Shown one piece after another: positions 44,809 through 52,941 of a stretch of DNA of 64,000 nucleotides. The notes beneath the pieces were generated by a model. That model ran no database searches. It was given only the letters and a program-made list of their open reading frames with translations, and was not told the origin of the DNA. The stretch lies in the NCBI RefSeq assembly GCF_000758605.1, contig NZ_CP009282.1, forward strand, positions 1,302,001 to 1,366,000, read 5' to 3'. The first letter of the stretch is position 1, and every line of letters begins with the position of its first letter. Origin of the DNA: Paenibacillus sp. FSL R5-0912. Lineage in GTDB: Bacteria > Bacillota > Bacilli > Paenibacillales > Paenibacillaceae. The translations under genes and the position numbers were made by a program.

Positions 44809-46788
44809 ATGATTCAGCAGCAGGAGATTGAACGGATCAACGTGGGGATTTTTGCCCATGTGGATGCGGGGAAGACGACTACGACGGAGCATATTTTGTA
44901 TGAGAGCGGGCGGATTCGCGCACTTGGCAGTGTGGACAGCGGAACGGCGTTGACGGATTCCATGGAGGTTGAGCGGCAGAGGGGAATTTCGGTGCGGGCG
45001 GCTCTGGCTTCGTTTACATGGCGGGGAGTGCAGATTAACCTGGTAGATACCCCGGGGCATGTGGATTTCCTGTCCGAGGTGGAACGCAGCTTGCGGGTGA
45101 TGGATTGTGCGGTATTGATCCTGTCAGCAGTGGAGGGCGTGCAGGCACAGAGCGAGATGATCTGGAATGCGCTGCGTAAGCTGGGAATTCCGACGCTCAT
45201 CTTCGTGAATAAAATGGACCGGATTGGCGCGGATCCAGCCGCTGTGCTAACACAGGCGCGGACCTATCTGTCCGGGGATATTGTGCCTGTGCAGCAGCCC
45301 TTCTATAGGGAACGGGAATACATAGGGGCGGCGGATTTGTGGAGTGAAGGCGCAGACGCGGCGGCGCGGACAGAGCTGCTGGAAGCGCTCGCGGAGCGGG
45401 ATGAAGAGCTGCTGGAGCTGTATATGGCGGGCGGTACGGCAGATCTGGCGCGGTGGAAAAGAGAGCTGGCCGTTCGGACGGCTGCAGGAAGAATGTATCC
45501 GCTGGTGTATGGCGTAGCGGCCAAAGGTCTCGGTGTCACGGCGCTGCTCGATGCCATGACGCAGTATTTCCCCCGCGCGGGCGGGGATGCGGAGCAGCCT
45601 GTGTCCGGCATCGTGTACAACATCCAGCGTGACAAAAGCATGGGCCGCATGGCCTTCGTGCGCCTCTATCAAGGAACTATCCGCAACCGGGACACGGTGA
45701 TGAATTATACGCAGGAGGTTCAGGGCAAGGTGACGCAGATCCGCAAGGTCGAAGGCGGACGCACCGAGGATGTGGGGGCGCTGGAAGCGGGTGACATCGC
45801 TGTAGTCTATGGGCTGTCCGGCGTGCGGATCGGCGATGTACTGGGCCGGCCGGAGGCCATTCCGCAGGAGGCGAAGCTTGCCGTGCCGCTGCTGACCGTG
45901 CGTGTCTTCTGGGGAGCGGATGCCGACGACCATAAGGTGATTGCCGCATTTCAGGAGCTGGCCGACGAGGACCCGCTGCTGGATACCCAGTGGCTGCAGG
46001 AGGAACGGGAGCTGCATATCAAGGTGATGGGGCCGATCCAGCTGGAGATCCTGGATAGTGTATTGCAGGAACGATTCGGGCTGAAGGTCACCTTCGGCCC
46101 GCCGTCGGTGATCTACCGCGAAACGCCAAGCCGCGCAGGGGAAGGCTACGTTGCCTACCTGATGCCGAAGCCGTGCTGGGCGATTCTGAGGTTCCAGATT
46201 GAGCCCGGCCCGCCGGGCAGCGGCCTCGTCTATGAATCATTGGTGCGCAGCTCCGATCTGCTGCCGCAATACCAGAACGAGACGGCCCGCCGCGTGCCGG
46301 AGGCGCTGCAGCAGGGTCTGCGCGGGTGGGAGGTTACCGACCTCAAGATCACACTGGTGGAGGGGAACCACCATGTGTGGCATACCCATCCGCTGGATTT
46401 TGCCGTGGCTACGCCCATGGCCATCATGGATGGGCTGGCCCATACCGGCACCAGCCTGCTGGAGCCGGTCCTGCAGGTGCGCATCGTCGTGCCTGAGGAG
46501 AACGGCGGCCGTGTGATGAACGACCTTGTGCAGATGCGCGGCACCTTTGAGCCGCCCGTGCTGCAGGGCGATCGGATGATCATTGAAGGCAGGCTGCCAC
46601 TGGCAACCTCGCTAGAGTATCCTGTGACCTTAAGCTCCTACACGAAGGGGCGGAGCACGTTTACTTCCTTTTTTGCCGGCTATGAACCGTGCCCGCCGGA
46701 CGTCACTGCTGAGCGTACCCGCCGGGGCGTGAACCCGCTGGATCAGGCCAAGTATATTCTGAGCGTGCGGAAGGCGCTGCAGGGGTAG
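44809..46788 (+). CDS. Tet(M)-family ribosomal protection-like translational GTPase
   Basis: A 659-aa EF-G-like GTPase closest to the Tet(M)/Tet(O) ribosomal protection family. The G domain has AHVDAGKTTTTEHIL (about 15-29), DTPGHVDF (about 83) and NKMD (about 137), and VERQRGISV is the switch-I segment. In domain IV the drug-displacing loop known from Tet(M) (YSPVSTPADF) is replaced by THPLDFAVATPMAIMDG, so tetracycline resistance should not be assumed. AGGAG lies 7 bases before the ATG. No leader peptide was evident. Confidence 0.8.
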   Translation: MIQQQEIERINVGIFAHVDAGKTTTTEHILYESGRIRALGSVDSGTALTDSMEVERQRGISVRAALASFTWRGVQINLVDTPGHVDFLSEVERSLRVMDCAVLILSAVEGVQAQSEMIWNALRKLGIPTLIFVNKMDRIGADPAAVLTQARTYLSGDIVPVQQPFYREREYIGAADLWSEGADAAARTELLEALAERDEELLELYMAGGTADLARWKRELAVRTAAGRMYPLVYGVAAKGLGVTALLDAMTQYFPRAGGDAEQPVSGIVYNIQRDKSMGRMAFVRLYQGTIRNRDTVMNYTQEVQGKVTQIRKVEGGRTEDVGALEAGDIAVVYGLSGVRIGDVLGRPEAIPQEAKLAVPLLTVRVFWGADADDHKVIAAFQELADEDPLLDTQWLQEERELHIKVMGPIQLEILDSVLQERFGLKVTFGPPSVIYRETPSRAGEGYVAYLMPKPCWAILRFQIEPGPPGSGLVYESLVRSSDLLPQYQNETARRVPEALQQGLRGWEVTDLKITLVEGNHHVWHTHPLDFAVATPMAIMDGLAHTGTSLLEPVLQVRIVVPEENGGRVMNDLVQMRGTFEPPVLQGDRMIIEGRLPLATSLEYPVTLSSYTKGRSTFTSFFAGYEPCPPDVTAERTRRGVNPLDQAKYILSVRKALQG

Positions 46789-46869
46789 GATGGGTAGAGA
46801 AATAGGCAGGGCGTGAGAATCAGTAGCATAGTATAACGAGAGAAGCAGCAGTGGAGAGGAGTGAACCGC

Positions 46870-47283
46870 ATGTTCAGAAGCCTGAAGCGGCGAATCGACA
46901 ATGCGAACCAAATGCAGCGAATGCGAAGCGAGAATCCAGTGGAGTTCCGGCGGGCACTGGAGAAGCATACCCGTGAACAGCAAGCCCCTGATAACACTCT
47001 CCCGGTACAATCCGGACCAGTTATCCGGTTTACCCGTTGGTTCCTCTACTTGCTGACTGCGCTCATACTGCTGGTCATTTTCCTCGGTGTGCCCCAGGCG
47101 GATAACCCCATATTTTCACTGCTTAGCTTCGGCCTGCTGCTGTCACTCCTGTATATGACGGCTGGTCTGGCCCATCCCTCTATTTTATTTTTCCGGAAAA
47201 AACGTTCCCGAATGTTTGCACTCGAACTGTTCGGGCTGATCAGCGGTTTGCTGATTCTTCTAATGACGGTTTTTCATACTTAG
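46870..47283 (+). CDS. Small membrane protein, unknown function
   Basis: A 137-aa protein with a basic, charged N-terminus (FRSLKRRIDNANQMQRMRSE) and three hydrophobic segments (about 56-77, 82-103 and 118-137). The ATG at 46870 has GAGAGGAG upstream. The family is not recognised. It follows the Tet(M)-like gene by about 80 bp on the same strand and may be co-transcribed. Confidence 0.6.
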   Translation: MFRSLKRRIDNANQMQRMRSENPVEFRRALEKHTREQQAPDNTLPVQSGPVIRFTRWFLYLLTALILLVIFLGVPQADNPIFSLLSFGLLLSLLYMTAGLAHPSILFFRKKRSRMFALELFGLISGLLILLMTVFHT

Positions 47284-47756
47284 GAGGGAAGACTTGTGCG
47301 TGGGGATATAAACCCTAGGAAGCCCTAATAAAATCTTCGGGTTTAAGTGAATCTGGTAAATTTGGCCAACCAGGAATTTTCGCCAGCCTTAAGGTCGGAC
47401 TTTCATTTTTTGAGCAGAGGCCAGAATAAGTAAAGTTCGACGGACCCGAACCGGATCGGCTCCCTTGCAGGCAATCCGAAGGAGGCAGGTGCCTTATTCC
47501 TGAGTAAGTACGAACAAAAATAGTCATACCGCTCACCTCGAGAGAGTTGGATTTACGTAAAATTACCCGTTGTCCCAACAACTATAATCTCGGAAAGGGC
47601 ACTAGTAGCCAGCTTCATAAGGGGATGTATAATATCCTACCACTAATTGAGTATCCAATTGGAAATTATCTCAAATTTTGACTTTCCATTTTTTATGAGA
47701 TAGAATAGGTTTTGAGATTGGCCAATCTACTAATATTTAATCGAGGTGCTATTTTG
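47284..47756. other. Intergenic junction region before the toxin gene
   Basis: About 470 bp. Base composition changes from G+C-rich to AT-rich near 47580, marking the left edge of a foreign-looking segment. A 70-codon frame on the minus strand (47315-47527) has GAGGTGA before an ATG but no recognisable protein features. On the plus strand TTGACT (47678-47683), 17 bases and TAGAAT (47701-47706) make a good sigma-A promoter for the toxin gene. Confidence 0.5.
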
Positions 47757-48350
47757 TTGAAATTGAGTAAATATTTTAAATTCATTGCAGTTTCTCTATC
47801 TCTCGCAATTAGTATAAACCCAATTTTCGCATTCGCATCTTCTTCCTCAGCAAATGTCACTGATCAAGCGGCAACAAACGTCCAAGTTATAAGTAGCGAT
47901 CCTTATGAAGAAGGGTTGCTGGAATATCAAAAAAGTCAAATCAATCAAAACGAATCTGATCCTCAAGCAAGAGCTGGTATTGTTAGTTTAGTAAAAGTTG
48001 TTTTTAAACTTCTTGCTAAAAATGCAGATGACGTTGTTGTAACTGCAACAAAGAAAAACGTTACAACTACTCTCAAAAATCATGCAATTAAACAAGCTGT
48101 TGCACGAGGTATTACAGAAATAATGTTAGATAATATATTATCCGAAACTGCAGTATCAATGTTAAGAGTTTTAAAATTTGAAGATGTTCTAGGGCAATCA
48201 AGAATAATGTATGACCCTGGTAGCAAACTCACCGTTGTCTTATCTTTGGTTGACAACATCATAATTACCACTTACGTTGACAATGATAATACTATGCCAA
48301 ATAGAGTTAATGCAGGTCGTTGGAAGCCTTCAACATTTACTTTTAGATAA
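47757..48350 (+). CDS. SAR2788-type secreted putative toxin
   Basis: A 197-aa protein with a signal peptide (KLSKYFKFIAVSLSLAISIN, cleaved near FAFAS). A C-terminal domain resembles the SAR2788 family of putative toxins (VVTATKKNVTTTLKNHAIKQ, AVARGITEIMLDNIL, YVDNDNTMPN). The HAIKQ-x-RGIT helix followed by beta-strands is reminiscent of BECR-fold RNase toxins; that fold link is an inference. TTG at 47757 lies 8 bases after GAGGTG. It is AT-rich, unlike its surroundings. The next gene is the probable immunity partner. Confidence 0.65.
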   Translation: MKLSKYFKFIAVSLSLAISINPIFAFASSSSANVTDQAATNVQVISSDPYEEGLLEYQKSQINQNESDPQARAGIVSLVKVVFKLLAKNADDVVVTATKKNVTTTLKNHAIKQAVARGITEIMLDNILSETAVSMLRVLKFEDVLGQSRIMYDPGSKLTVVLSLVDNIIITTYVDNDNTMPNRVNAGRWKPSTFTFR

Positions 48351-48461
48351 TATAATTATTAGTTATTGGACTAGGCATTTTTATAGTTGATATTGTTTTT
48401 AATCAGTGAACAATCGATTATAGATTTGCATAGTCCTTTAACTGTTAACGGGGGTATTACT

Positions 48462-48860
48462 GTGGCTAAATTACAAGACCATTATGACAATAATAAATTT
48501 TTGGATTTGGAATTTATTTATCGTGATGTGAGACCTGATCAAGGCTGTAGATTTATTGTTTCAAATACTGAGAATAGAAGTATTATAGATAGTCAAATAG
48601 GATGGACGAACTTTACCTTAAATAAATTCATTGAAATGCTTATTAATTTTCCCGTGATCTCATACAATGGTTATTTTTCACATTATGATGAATCGTTTGA
48701 ATGGAAATGGACTCAGCAATCTGATAAAGAGATGTATTTAATTACAATTTATTCTTCGGGCAAAGTATTTACTTATTACAGCAGTATTAAAGACATTCAG
48801 GAATTTGGAACAGCGGTTCTTAAGGATATTGATACTGCTCAAGATTTAGATTCAATATAA
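48462..48860 (+). CDS. Small acidic protein, probable immunity partner of the SAR2788-type toxin
   Basis: A 132-aa protein without signal peptide, acidic and aromatic-rich (HYDNNKFLDLEFIYRDVRPD; SHYDESFEWKWTQQSDKEMY). It is similar in feel to DUF7878-like immunity proteins, but that match is weak. GTG at 48462 follows GGGGG by about 7 bases; an earlier in-frame TTG at 48387 has no ribosome site. It lies 111 bp after the toxin on the same strand and shares its AT-rich composition. The immunity role is inferred from position and cytoplasmic nature. Confidence 0.5.
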   Translation: MAKLQDHYDNNKFLDLEFIYRDVRPDQGCRFIVSNTENRSIIDSQIGWTNFTLNKFIEMLINFPVISYNGYFSHYDESFEWKWTQQSDKEMYLITIYSSGKVFTYYSSIKDIQEFGTAVLKDIDTAQDLDSI

Positions 48861-48953
48861 AGAACCAACACAACAATTCCAAAGACGACAATTAAGAAGA
48901 TGATTACAAAAAAATCGTCCTAAACTCCTCGCTCCTTCCTCGCCATACATCAT

Positions 48954-48973
48954 CTAACGGGCAGTTTAACGTG
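48954..48973. repeat. CTAACGGGCAG-type boundary motif 1
   Basis: CTAACGGGCAGTTTAACGTG. A related sequence occurs at 52839 (GCTAACAGGCAGATTAGTGG), and a CTAACG/CGTTAG hairpin lies at 53893. All sit between single AT-rich genes. Confidence 0.45.
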
Positions 48974-49076
48974 CAAACATATTCCACATACTACAATTCT
49001 AGGTTATGGTAATGTAGGATTGAATTTATGAAAAGTGTTCATAGGATGTAAATAATACATATGGAGGTATCTAAGT

Positions 49077-49734
49077 TTGAGTGCTCACTACTATTTCAGT
49101 TGGTTTAATAATTATTTTCCAGAGAAGCTGGTCCATTGTTTGCATGAGGATATACAAGACAGACAATCGCTTGTCATGATTAGCGCTGACCCGTCTGGTT
49201 ATACAGATGAGCAAATTAACTTTGATGATATTTCTGAATGGACATGGCTCTATCAAGCTAAATGAATATCATTTCATTGATTACCGTATGCAGAAGGAGG
49301 ATGCCCAGAGGTTCATTCACAACGCTTCTGTCATTTTTTTATGCGGTGGGTATCCTGCTTTGCAGAGCGATTTTTTGACGGATTATGAATTATTAGATGT
49401 TATTAAGAACAGCGATGCCGTTATACTGGGTGCCAGCGCCGGTGCGTTAAACATGGCTGCCAAATGGTTAAGCCTGGATAACACTGGCGATGAAGTTGAA
49501 ACAAGTACGATTTATGAGGGAATTGGCTTTGATCCTTTTGCCTATGAATCCCATTCTCAACGTGACTACGCCACGTTTGTTCGAGGCTACCTGTTCCCTT
49601 TGTCTGAAGAGATTGATGTATATGCGGCAGAACAAGAGAGCGCTATACGAGTAAAAGACGGCAAAATAGCAACAATGGGTCCTATATATTTAATTTCCCG
49701 CTCAAAGATTCAGAAATTGGCTGAGACGCTCTAA
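49077..49734 (+). pseudogene. Peptidase E (S51)/glutamine-amidotransferase-like gene with a frameshift
   Basis: Two overlapping frames make one protein. The first, from TTG 49077 (GGAGG upstream), reads SAHYYFSWFNNYFPEKLVHC and ends at TGA in YQAK. The second continues NEYHFIDYRMQKEDAQRFIH, then VIFLCGGYPAL and the nucleophile motif ILGASAGALNMA to 49734. Removing one A from the AAA at about 49260-49262 restores YQA-NEYHF and a single frame of about 218 codons. This is a true frameshift mutation or a sequencing error. Intact relatives are aspartyl dipeptidase-like serine enzymes. Confidence 0.75.
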
Positions 49735-49783
49735 AGGCTTACGGCGAGTCATCTCAGGTTTCCTAACATGGAATACGTGGAAG

Positions 49784-49829
49784 TAAAAAACAGATCATGT
49801 CCCGGAAGGCAGGCATGATCTGTTATTTA
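49784..49829. terminator. Bidirectional terminator
   Basis: TAAAAAACAGATCATG (49784-49799) pairs with CATGATCTGTTATTTA (49814-49829), with T-rich flanks on both strands. It lies between the peptidase-E-like gene and SLH paralogue B. Confidence 0.85.
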
Positions 49830-49875
49830 CTTTATTTGTAATTATTTTTACAATTAGCCTTGCTTCACAAATTAA

Positions 49876-50874
49876 TCACTCAACATCGGTTGCCGGCTGC
49901 AGCCAACGCGATCCCATAACAGGCTCTGCTGTAGCAGTGTAGCCTTCGGGCAGATAAGTGGAGACCGTCCCTTTGGTGATGACTTGCGGGTACATCATAT
50001 CCGGATCGGGCAGGGTTATTTTGAAGTAGATCACTGCTTTGGTGGGACTGGTGAATTCGATGCGCTCTACCGCCAGGCCGTAGCCGGGATTAGGCAGATT
50101 ATCGACGGTGATGGTGGCTTTATTAACGCCTTCAGCAGCTTTTTCCAGGACAACATTGGAAACGTAGTGATTAACCGGAACCGGTTCTGGTTCAGAAGGC
50201 TCAATTACTGTATCGTCTTGGTTGATGGCCCGTGCTGCAAACTCAGCGGCATCATGAACCATAACAGCAGCCTCGGAGCGGGTGATGATATCCGCCGGGC
50301 GGAATTTTCCGTTGTCCAGCGTAATAACCTTCGTGTTCAGCAGAATTTGCAGGCTGTTCATGACATCAGAAGAGAGCTTGTCGCCATCCTCAACCATGAA
50401 ATACATTTTGGTAACGGCAAAATTACCTTTACTCTGCAAGGCTTCCGTGAGCAGATGAGCGAATTCTGCGCGGGTCAGGTTTGCATTCGGATTGGCATTC
50501 TGTGCCAGAGTCAAACCGCTCTGTTTGGCGGCCAGGAAAGAGGAAGCATACCAGGCATTATCTTTTACATTGTCAAAAAAACTGCTGGCTGTAGAAGGGG
50601 TGTTGCCCATATCCGCCCTTGGTGTCAGCGCCAGCCCTTTGACGAGAAATTGAACGCCTTGCGCCAGGGTTACTTTAGCGTTAGGAGCAAAAAGATCACT
50701 GGTTATACCGTTAATCACACCGGCATCATGCAGCGCATTGATTTTGGGTTCGGCAGAATGTCCGTTCAGATCAGAAAAGGCAAAAGCGGATGCTCCAAAC
50801 GACAAGCTGGCAGCCAGGATTCCGCACGCGATGCTCATTTTTTTTGCGCGCTTTATAATATTAGTTGTTCTCAT
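49876..50874 (-). CDS. SLH-domain surface protein with PrcB-like C-terminal domain (paralogue B)
   Basis: A 332-aa exported protein with the same design as the gene at 43552-44520: signal peptide (about 1-33), three SLH repeats (FSDLNGHSAEPKINALHDAG; FFDNVKDNAWYASSFLAAKQ; third near 170-215) and a PrcB_C-like domain (DNLPNPGYGLAVERIEF). The upstream regions are also alike (TGCAACATTTC, then GAGGTGA before the ATG), so the duplication included the promoter. The two copies lie on the same strand about 5.4 kb apart. Confidence 0.85.
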   Translation of the reverse strand: MRTTNIIKRAKKMSIACGILAASLSFGASAFAFSDLNGHSAEPKINALHDAGVINGITSDLFAPNAKVTLAQGVQFLVKGLALTPRADMGNTPSTASSFFDNVKDNAWYASSFLAAKQSGLTLAQNANPNANLTRAEFAHLLTEALQSKGNFAVTKMYFMVEDGDKLSSDVMNSLQILLNTKVITLDNGKFRPADIITRSEAAVMVHDAAEFAARAINQDDTVIEPSEPEPVPVNHYVSNVVLEKAAEGVNKATITVDNLPNPGYGLAVERIEFTSPTKAVIYFKITLPDPDMMYPQVITKGTVSTYLPEGYTATAEPVMGSRWLQPATDVE

Positions 50875-50977
50875 TGTGCATCACCTCTATATACTATGAT
50901 GGTTATTAGAGGGGAAATGTTGCAGTTGGTGTAGAAAAATCTAAAGCGGGAGATAAACATTACTTTGTTAATGATAG

Positions 50978-51817
50978 TTATGACAATGGGATAAAGCGGG
51001 TTGTCCATAGGTAAAATTTGTTTTGAGGATCGACAAAGCCTCTTTTATTTTGTTCCAGGGCACAGATTTGGTTCATCTCTTCGTCAGACAGCGCAAAATC
51101 AAACACTTCCATATTTTGTTTCAGCCTTGCGGGAGTAACCGATTTCGGAATCACTGCGATATCCCGCCCAAGGTTCCATCTCAGGATGACTTGCGCCGCT
51201 GTTTTATCATATTTGGCTGCAATTTCGGTTAGTACAGGGTGGGCAAGCATCTGCTTGTTCCCGTGTCCAAAGGGACTCCAGGCAACATGCTGGATACCAT
51301 GCTTACCCATGAATTCATGAAGCGCACCTTGCTGCAGAAGCGGGTTCGTTTGGATCTGATTCACAGCAGGTATAATCGTTCCCTGCATCATGACCTTTTC
51401 CAGATGATGCTGCTCAAAATTAGAGACTCCAATGGCCCTGATCTTTCCTTCTTTGTATAGAGACTCCATTAGATGCCAACTCTCCAGATAGTTTTTGGCT
51501 GGCCAGTGGATCAAATAAAGATCAATATAATCGGTTTGCAGTTTTTGCAGACTGGTCTCAAACGCCTGACGGGTCTTCCGCCCCAGATCAGTACTCCATA
51601 CTTTGGTTGTAATAAAGAGATCGTTTCTGTTTACGCCTGATTTCCGGATGGCACTGGCGATCAGCTCCTCGTTGCGGTAAGCTGCCGCCGTATCCAGATG
51701 CCGATACCCGTTATTGAGCGCCCACAGTACAGCGTCTTCATTATTATCTTTGATGTTATACACACCCAGACCAATCTTCGGCATCATCACACCATTATTC
51801 AAAACGAAATGTTCCAT
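50978..51817 (-). CDS. Aldo/keto reductase
   Basis: A 279-aa NADPH-dependent TIM-barrel oxidoreductase. The catalytic tetrad is visible as Asp and Tyr in HLDTAAAYRNEE (about 41-52), Lys in ITTKVWS (about 71) and His in YLIHWPAKNY (about 106). VIPKSVTPARLKQNMEVFDF is the cofactor-binding C-terminal segment. It resembles the YtbE/YvgN group of small-aldehyde and methylglyoxal reductases. GGAGG lies before the ATG. Confidence 0.9.
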   Translation of the reverse strand: MEHFVLNNGVMMPKIGLGVYNIKDNNEDAVLWALNNGYRHLDTAAAYRNEELIASAIRKSGVNRNDLFITTKVWSTDLGRKTRQAFETSLQKLQTDYIDLYLIHWPAKNYLESWHLMESLYKEGKIRAIGVSNFEQHHLEKVMMQGTIIPAVNQIQTNPLLQQGALHEFMGKHGIQHVAWSPFGHGNKQMLAHPVLTEIAAKYDKTAAQVILRWNLGRDIAVIPKSVTPARLKQNMEVFDFALSDEEMNQICALEQNKRGFVDPQNKFYLWTTRFIPLS

Positions 51818-52442
51818 TTAAGAGTCACCCTCCTCTTTTATTTCAGGCATGGAAGCTTCCTGAAGATCGTCCCCTTCATTAATGGTTTGACTTTGTGAAC
51901 GATTATAGCACAAGAAGGCAGGGATCAATCTTTGGGAAAGATAATCGAGACGAACCAAATGGCTGAACGAAGGGCCTTGCTCGCTGTGAATGCCAAGCCC
52001 CATGAAATCCCCGGGTCCTTCGCACCTCGGACTTTGTCGAACCCATAAGGAATAAAGAGTGTTTATCAAAAGTCAATGATTGATGTATACTTTTTCTCGT
52101 ATAGTTTAATGAAAAAATAGAGAATTGATGCGGGGGAAGCATAGATTATGCGGATTTCCACTGTCGCACTCCGTGTGGGGAGCGTGGATTGAAATCCGAC
52201 TGCCTGTGTCTCTGTGATATAAATGTACTTGTCGCGCTCCCCGTGCGGGATCGTAGATTATAATTTGTTGTGCCTCTTCTAGAGCAGCCAGTAGCTTAGG
52301 TCACTCCCCATGCGGAAACGTGGATTGAAATCATATCTTCAATTCTTTGCATCTTCGTATGTTCATATGTTCGGAATACCTTTTTTAACAACATGTGATC
52401 GCGAACATATATTAGTACAGATGAGAAGAGGAGGTACAGAAA
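51818..52442. other. Intergenic region containing a decayed CRISPR array
   Basis: About 620 bp. The left part (51818-52080) holds no convincing gene. An AT-rich leader-like stretch (about 52060-52140) precedes the three repeat copies at 52163-52331, and the last 100 bp carry the promoter and AGGAGG of the small gene at 52443. No cas gene is present here or elsewhere in the window. Confidence 0.7.
52163..52331 (+). CRISPR. Remnant type I-C-like CRISPR array (three degenerate repeats, two 35-nt spacers)
   Basis: Repeat 1 (52163-52195) begins GTCGCACTCCGTGTGGGG and ends GTGGATTGAAAT, the typical type I-C form. Repeat 2 (52231-52264) begins GTCGCGCTCC and ends TAGATTATAAT. Repeat 3 (52300-52331) begins GTCACTCCCCATGCGG and ends GTGGATTGAAAT. 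Spacers at 52196-52230 and 52265-52299 are both exactly 35 nt and unrelated. An AT-rich leader-like region is upstream. Repeat decay and the absence of cas genes indicate a relic or orphan array. Confidence 0.75.
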
Positions 52443-52679
52443 TTGGCCATTGATAAGGACCTACGCGATATTGAAATTGCCCAGTTGGCTTTTATTGGAG
52501 GCTCTATTGCTGCATTAGGTGACGGAATCGCGGCGCTGGCTGCCGGATTAGCGTTAGATGCTTTAAAACAGGATTATAAAACCAAAAAAAATAGTCGTAC
52601 TGCTTCTATTAAATCAACTAAGAATCAACTTGATTATTTTATTAACGAGCTAATTAAGATCAGAAATATTGTTGATTGA
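52443..52679 (+). CDS. Small protein with hydrophobic helix, unknown function
   Basis: A 78-aa protein: an acidic N-terminus (IDKDLRDIEIAQLAFIGGS), an Ala/Gly/Leu-rich hydrophobic segment (about 15-42), and a Lys/Ser-rich then amphipathic tail. TTG at 52443 has AGGAGG 8 bases upstream, and a terminator follows, so it is a genuine transcription unit. It could be a small membrane-interacting protein. AT-rich; no family recognised. It lies directly after the CRISPR relic. Confidence 0.65.
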   Translation: MAIDKDLRDIEIAQLAFIGGSIAALGDGIAALAAGLALDALKQDYKTKKNSRTASIKSTKNQLDYFINELIKIRNIVD

Positions 52680-52718
52680 CAAGATCGTTAGTAGGCTTAA
52701 TGATACATTGGATAATCT

Positions 52719-52742
52719 ACCGGCACTTTTGCCGGTTTTTTC
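52719..52742 (+). terminator. Rho-independent terminator
   Basis: ACCGGCA, the loop CTTT and TGCCGGT, then TTTTTT. It ends the small gene at 52679. Confidence 0.88.
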
Positions 52743-52838
52743 TTTGCATCTTACTGGCGTTACCTCTTCGTACTGCGTAATAACTAACGGAACCACTTCT
52801 CATAAGAATATAAAATATTAGCCGTCGAAGGCATTAAG

Positions 52839-52858
52839 CTAACAGGCAGATTAGTGGA
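52839..52858. repeat. CTAACAGGCAG-type boundary motif 2
   Basis: GCTAACAGGCAGATTAGTGG resembles the motif at 48954 (CTAAC-GGCAG-TTA core). It lies before the phosphotransferase-like gene. Confidence 0.45.
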
Positions 52859-52941
52859 GCAAAAGGTCTAAAACTTTTCTCACATTGAAACTAAGGATTG
52901 TGGTACATTTAGGTAAAATATTACATGATTGGGTGAGCAAC

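Noticed and set aside
44809..46788. Acquired tetracycline resistance gene
   Set aside because: Family membership is clear, but the drug-displacing loop is not conserved and there is no mobile element or leader peptide next to it. It is reported as Tet(M)-like only.
47315..47527. 70-codon minus-strand frame with GAGGTGA before ATG
   Set aside because: The ribosome-like site is decent, but the protein shows no recognisable features and the region looks like a junction of different DNA. It is mentioned under the intergenic entry only.
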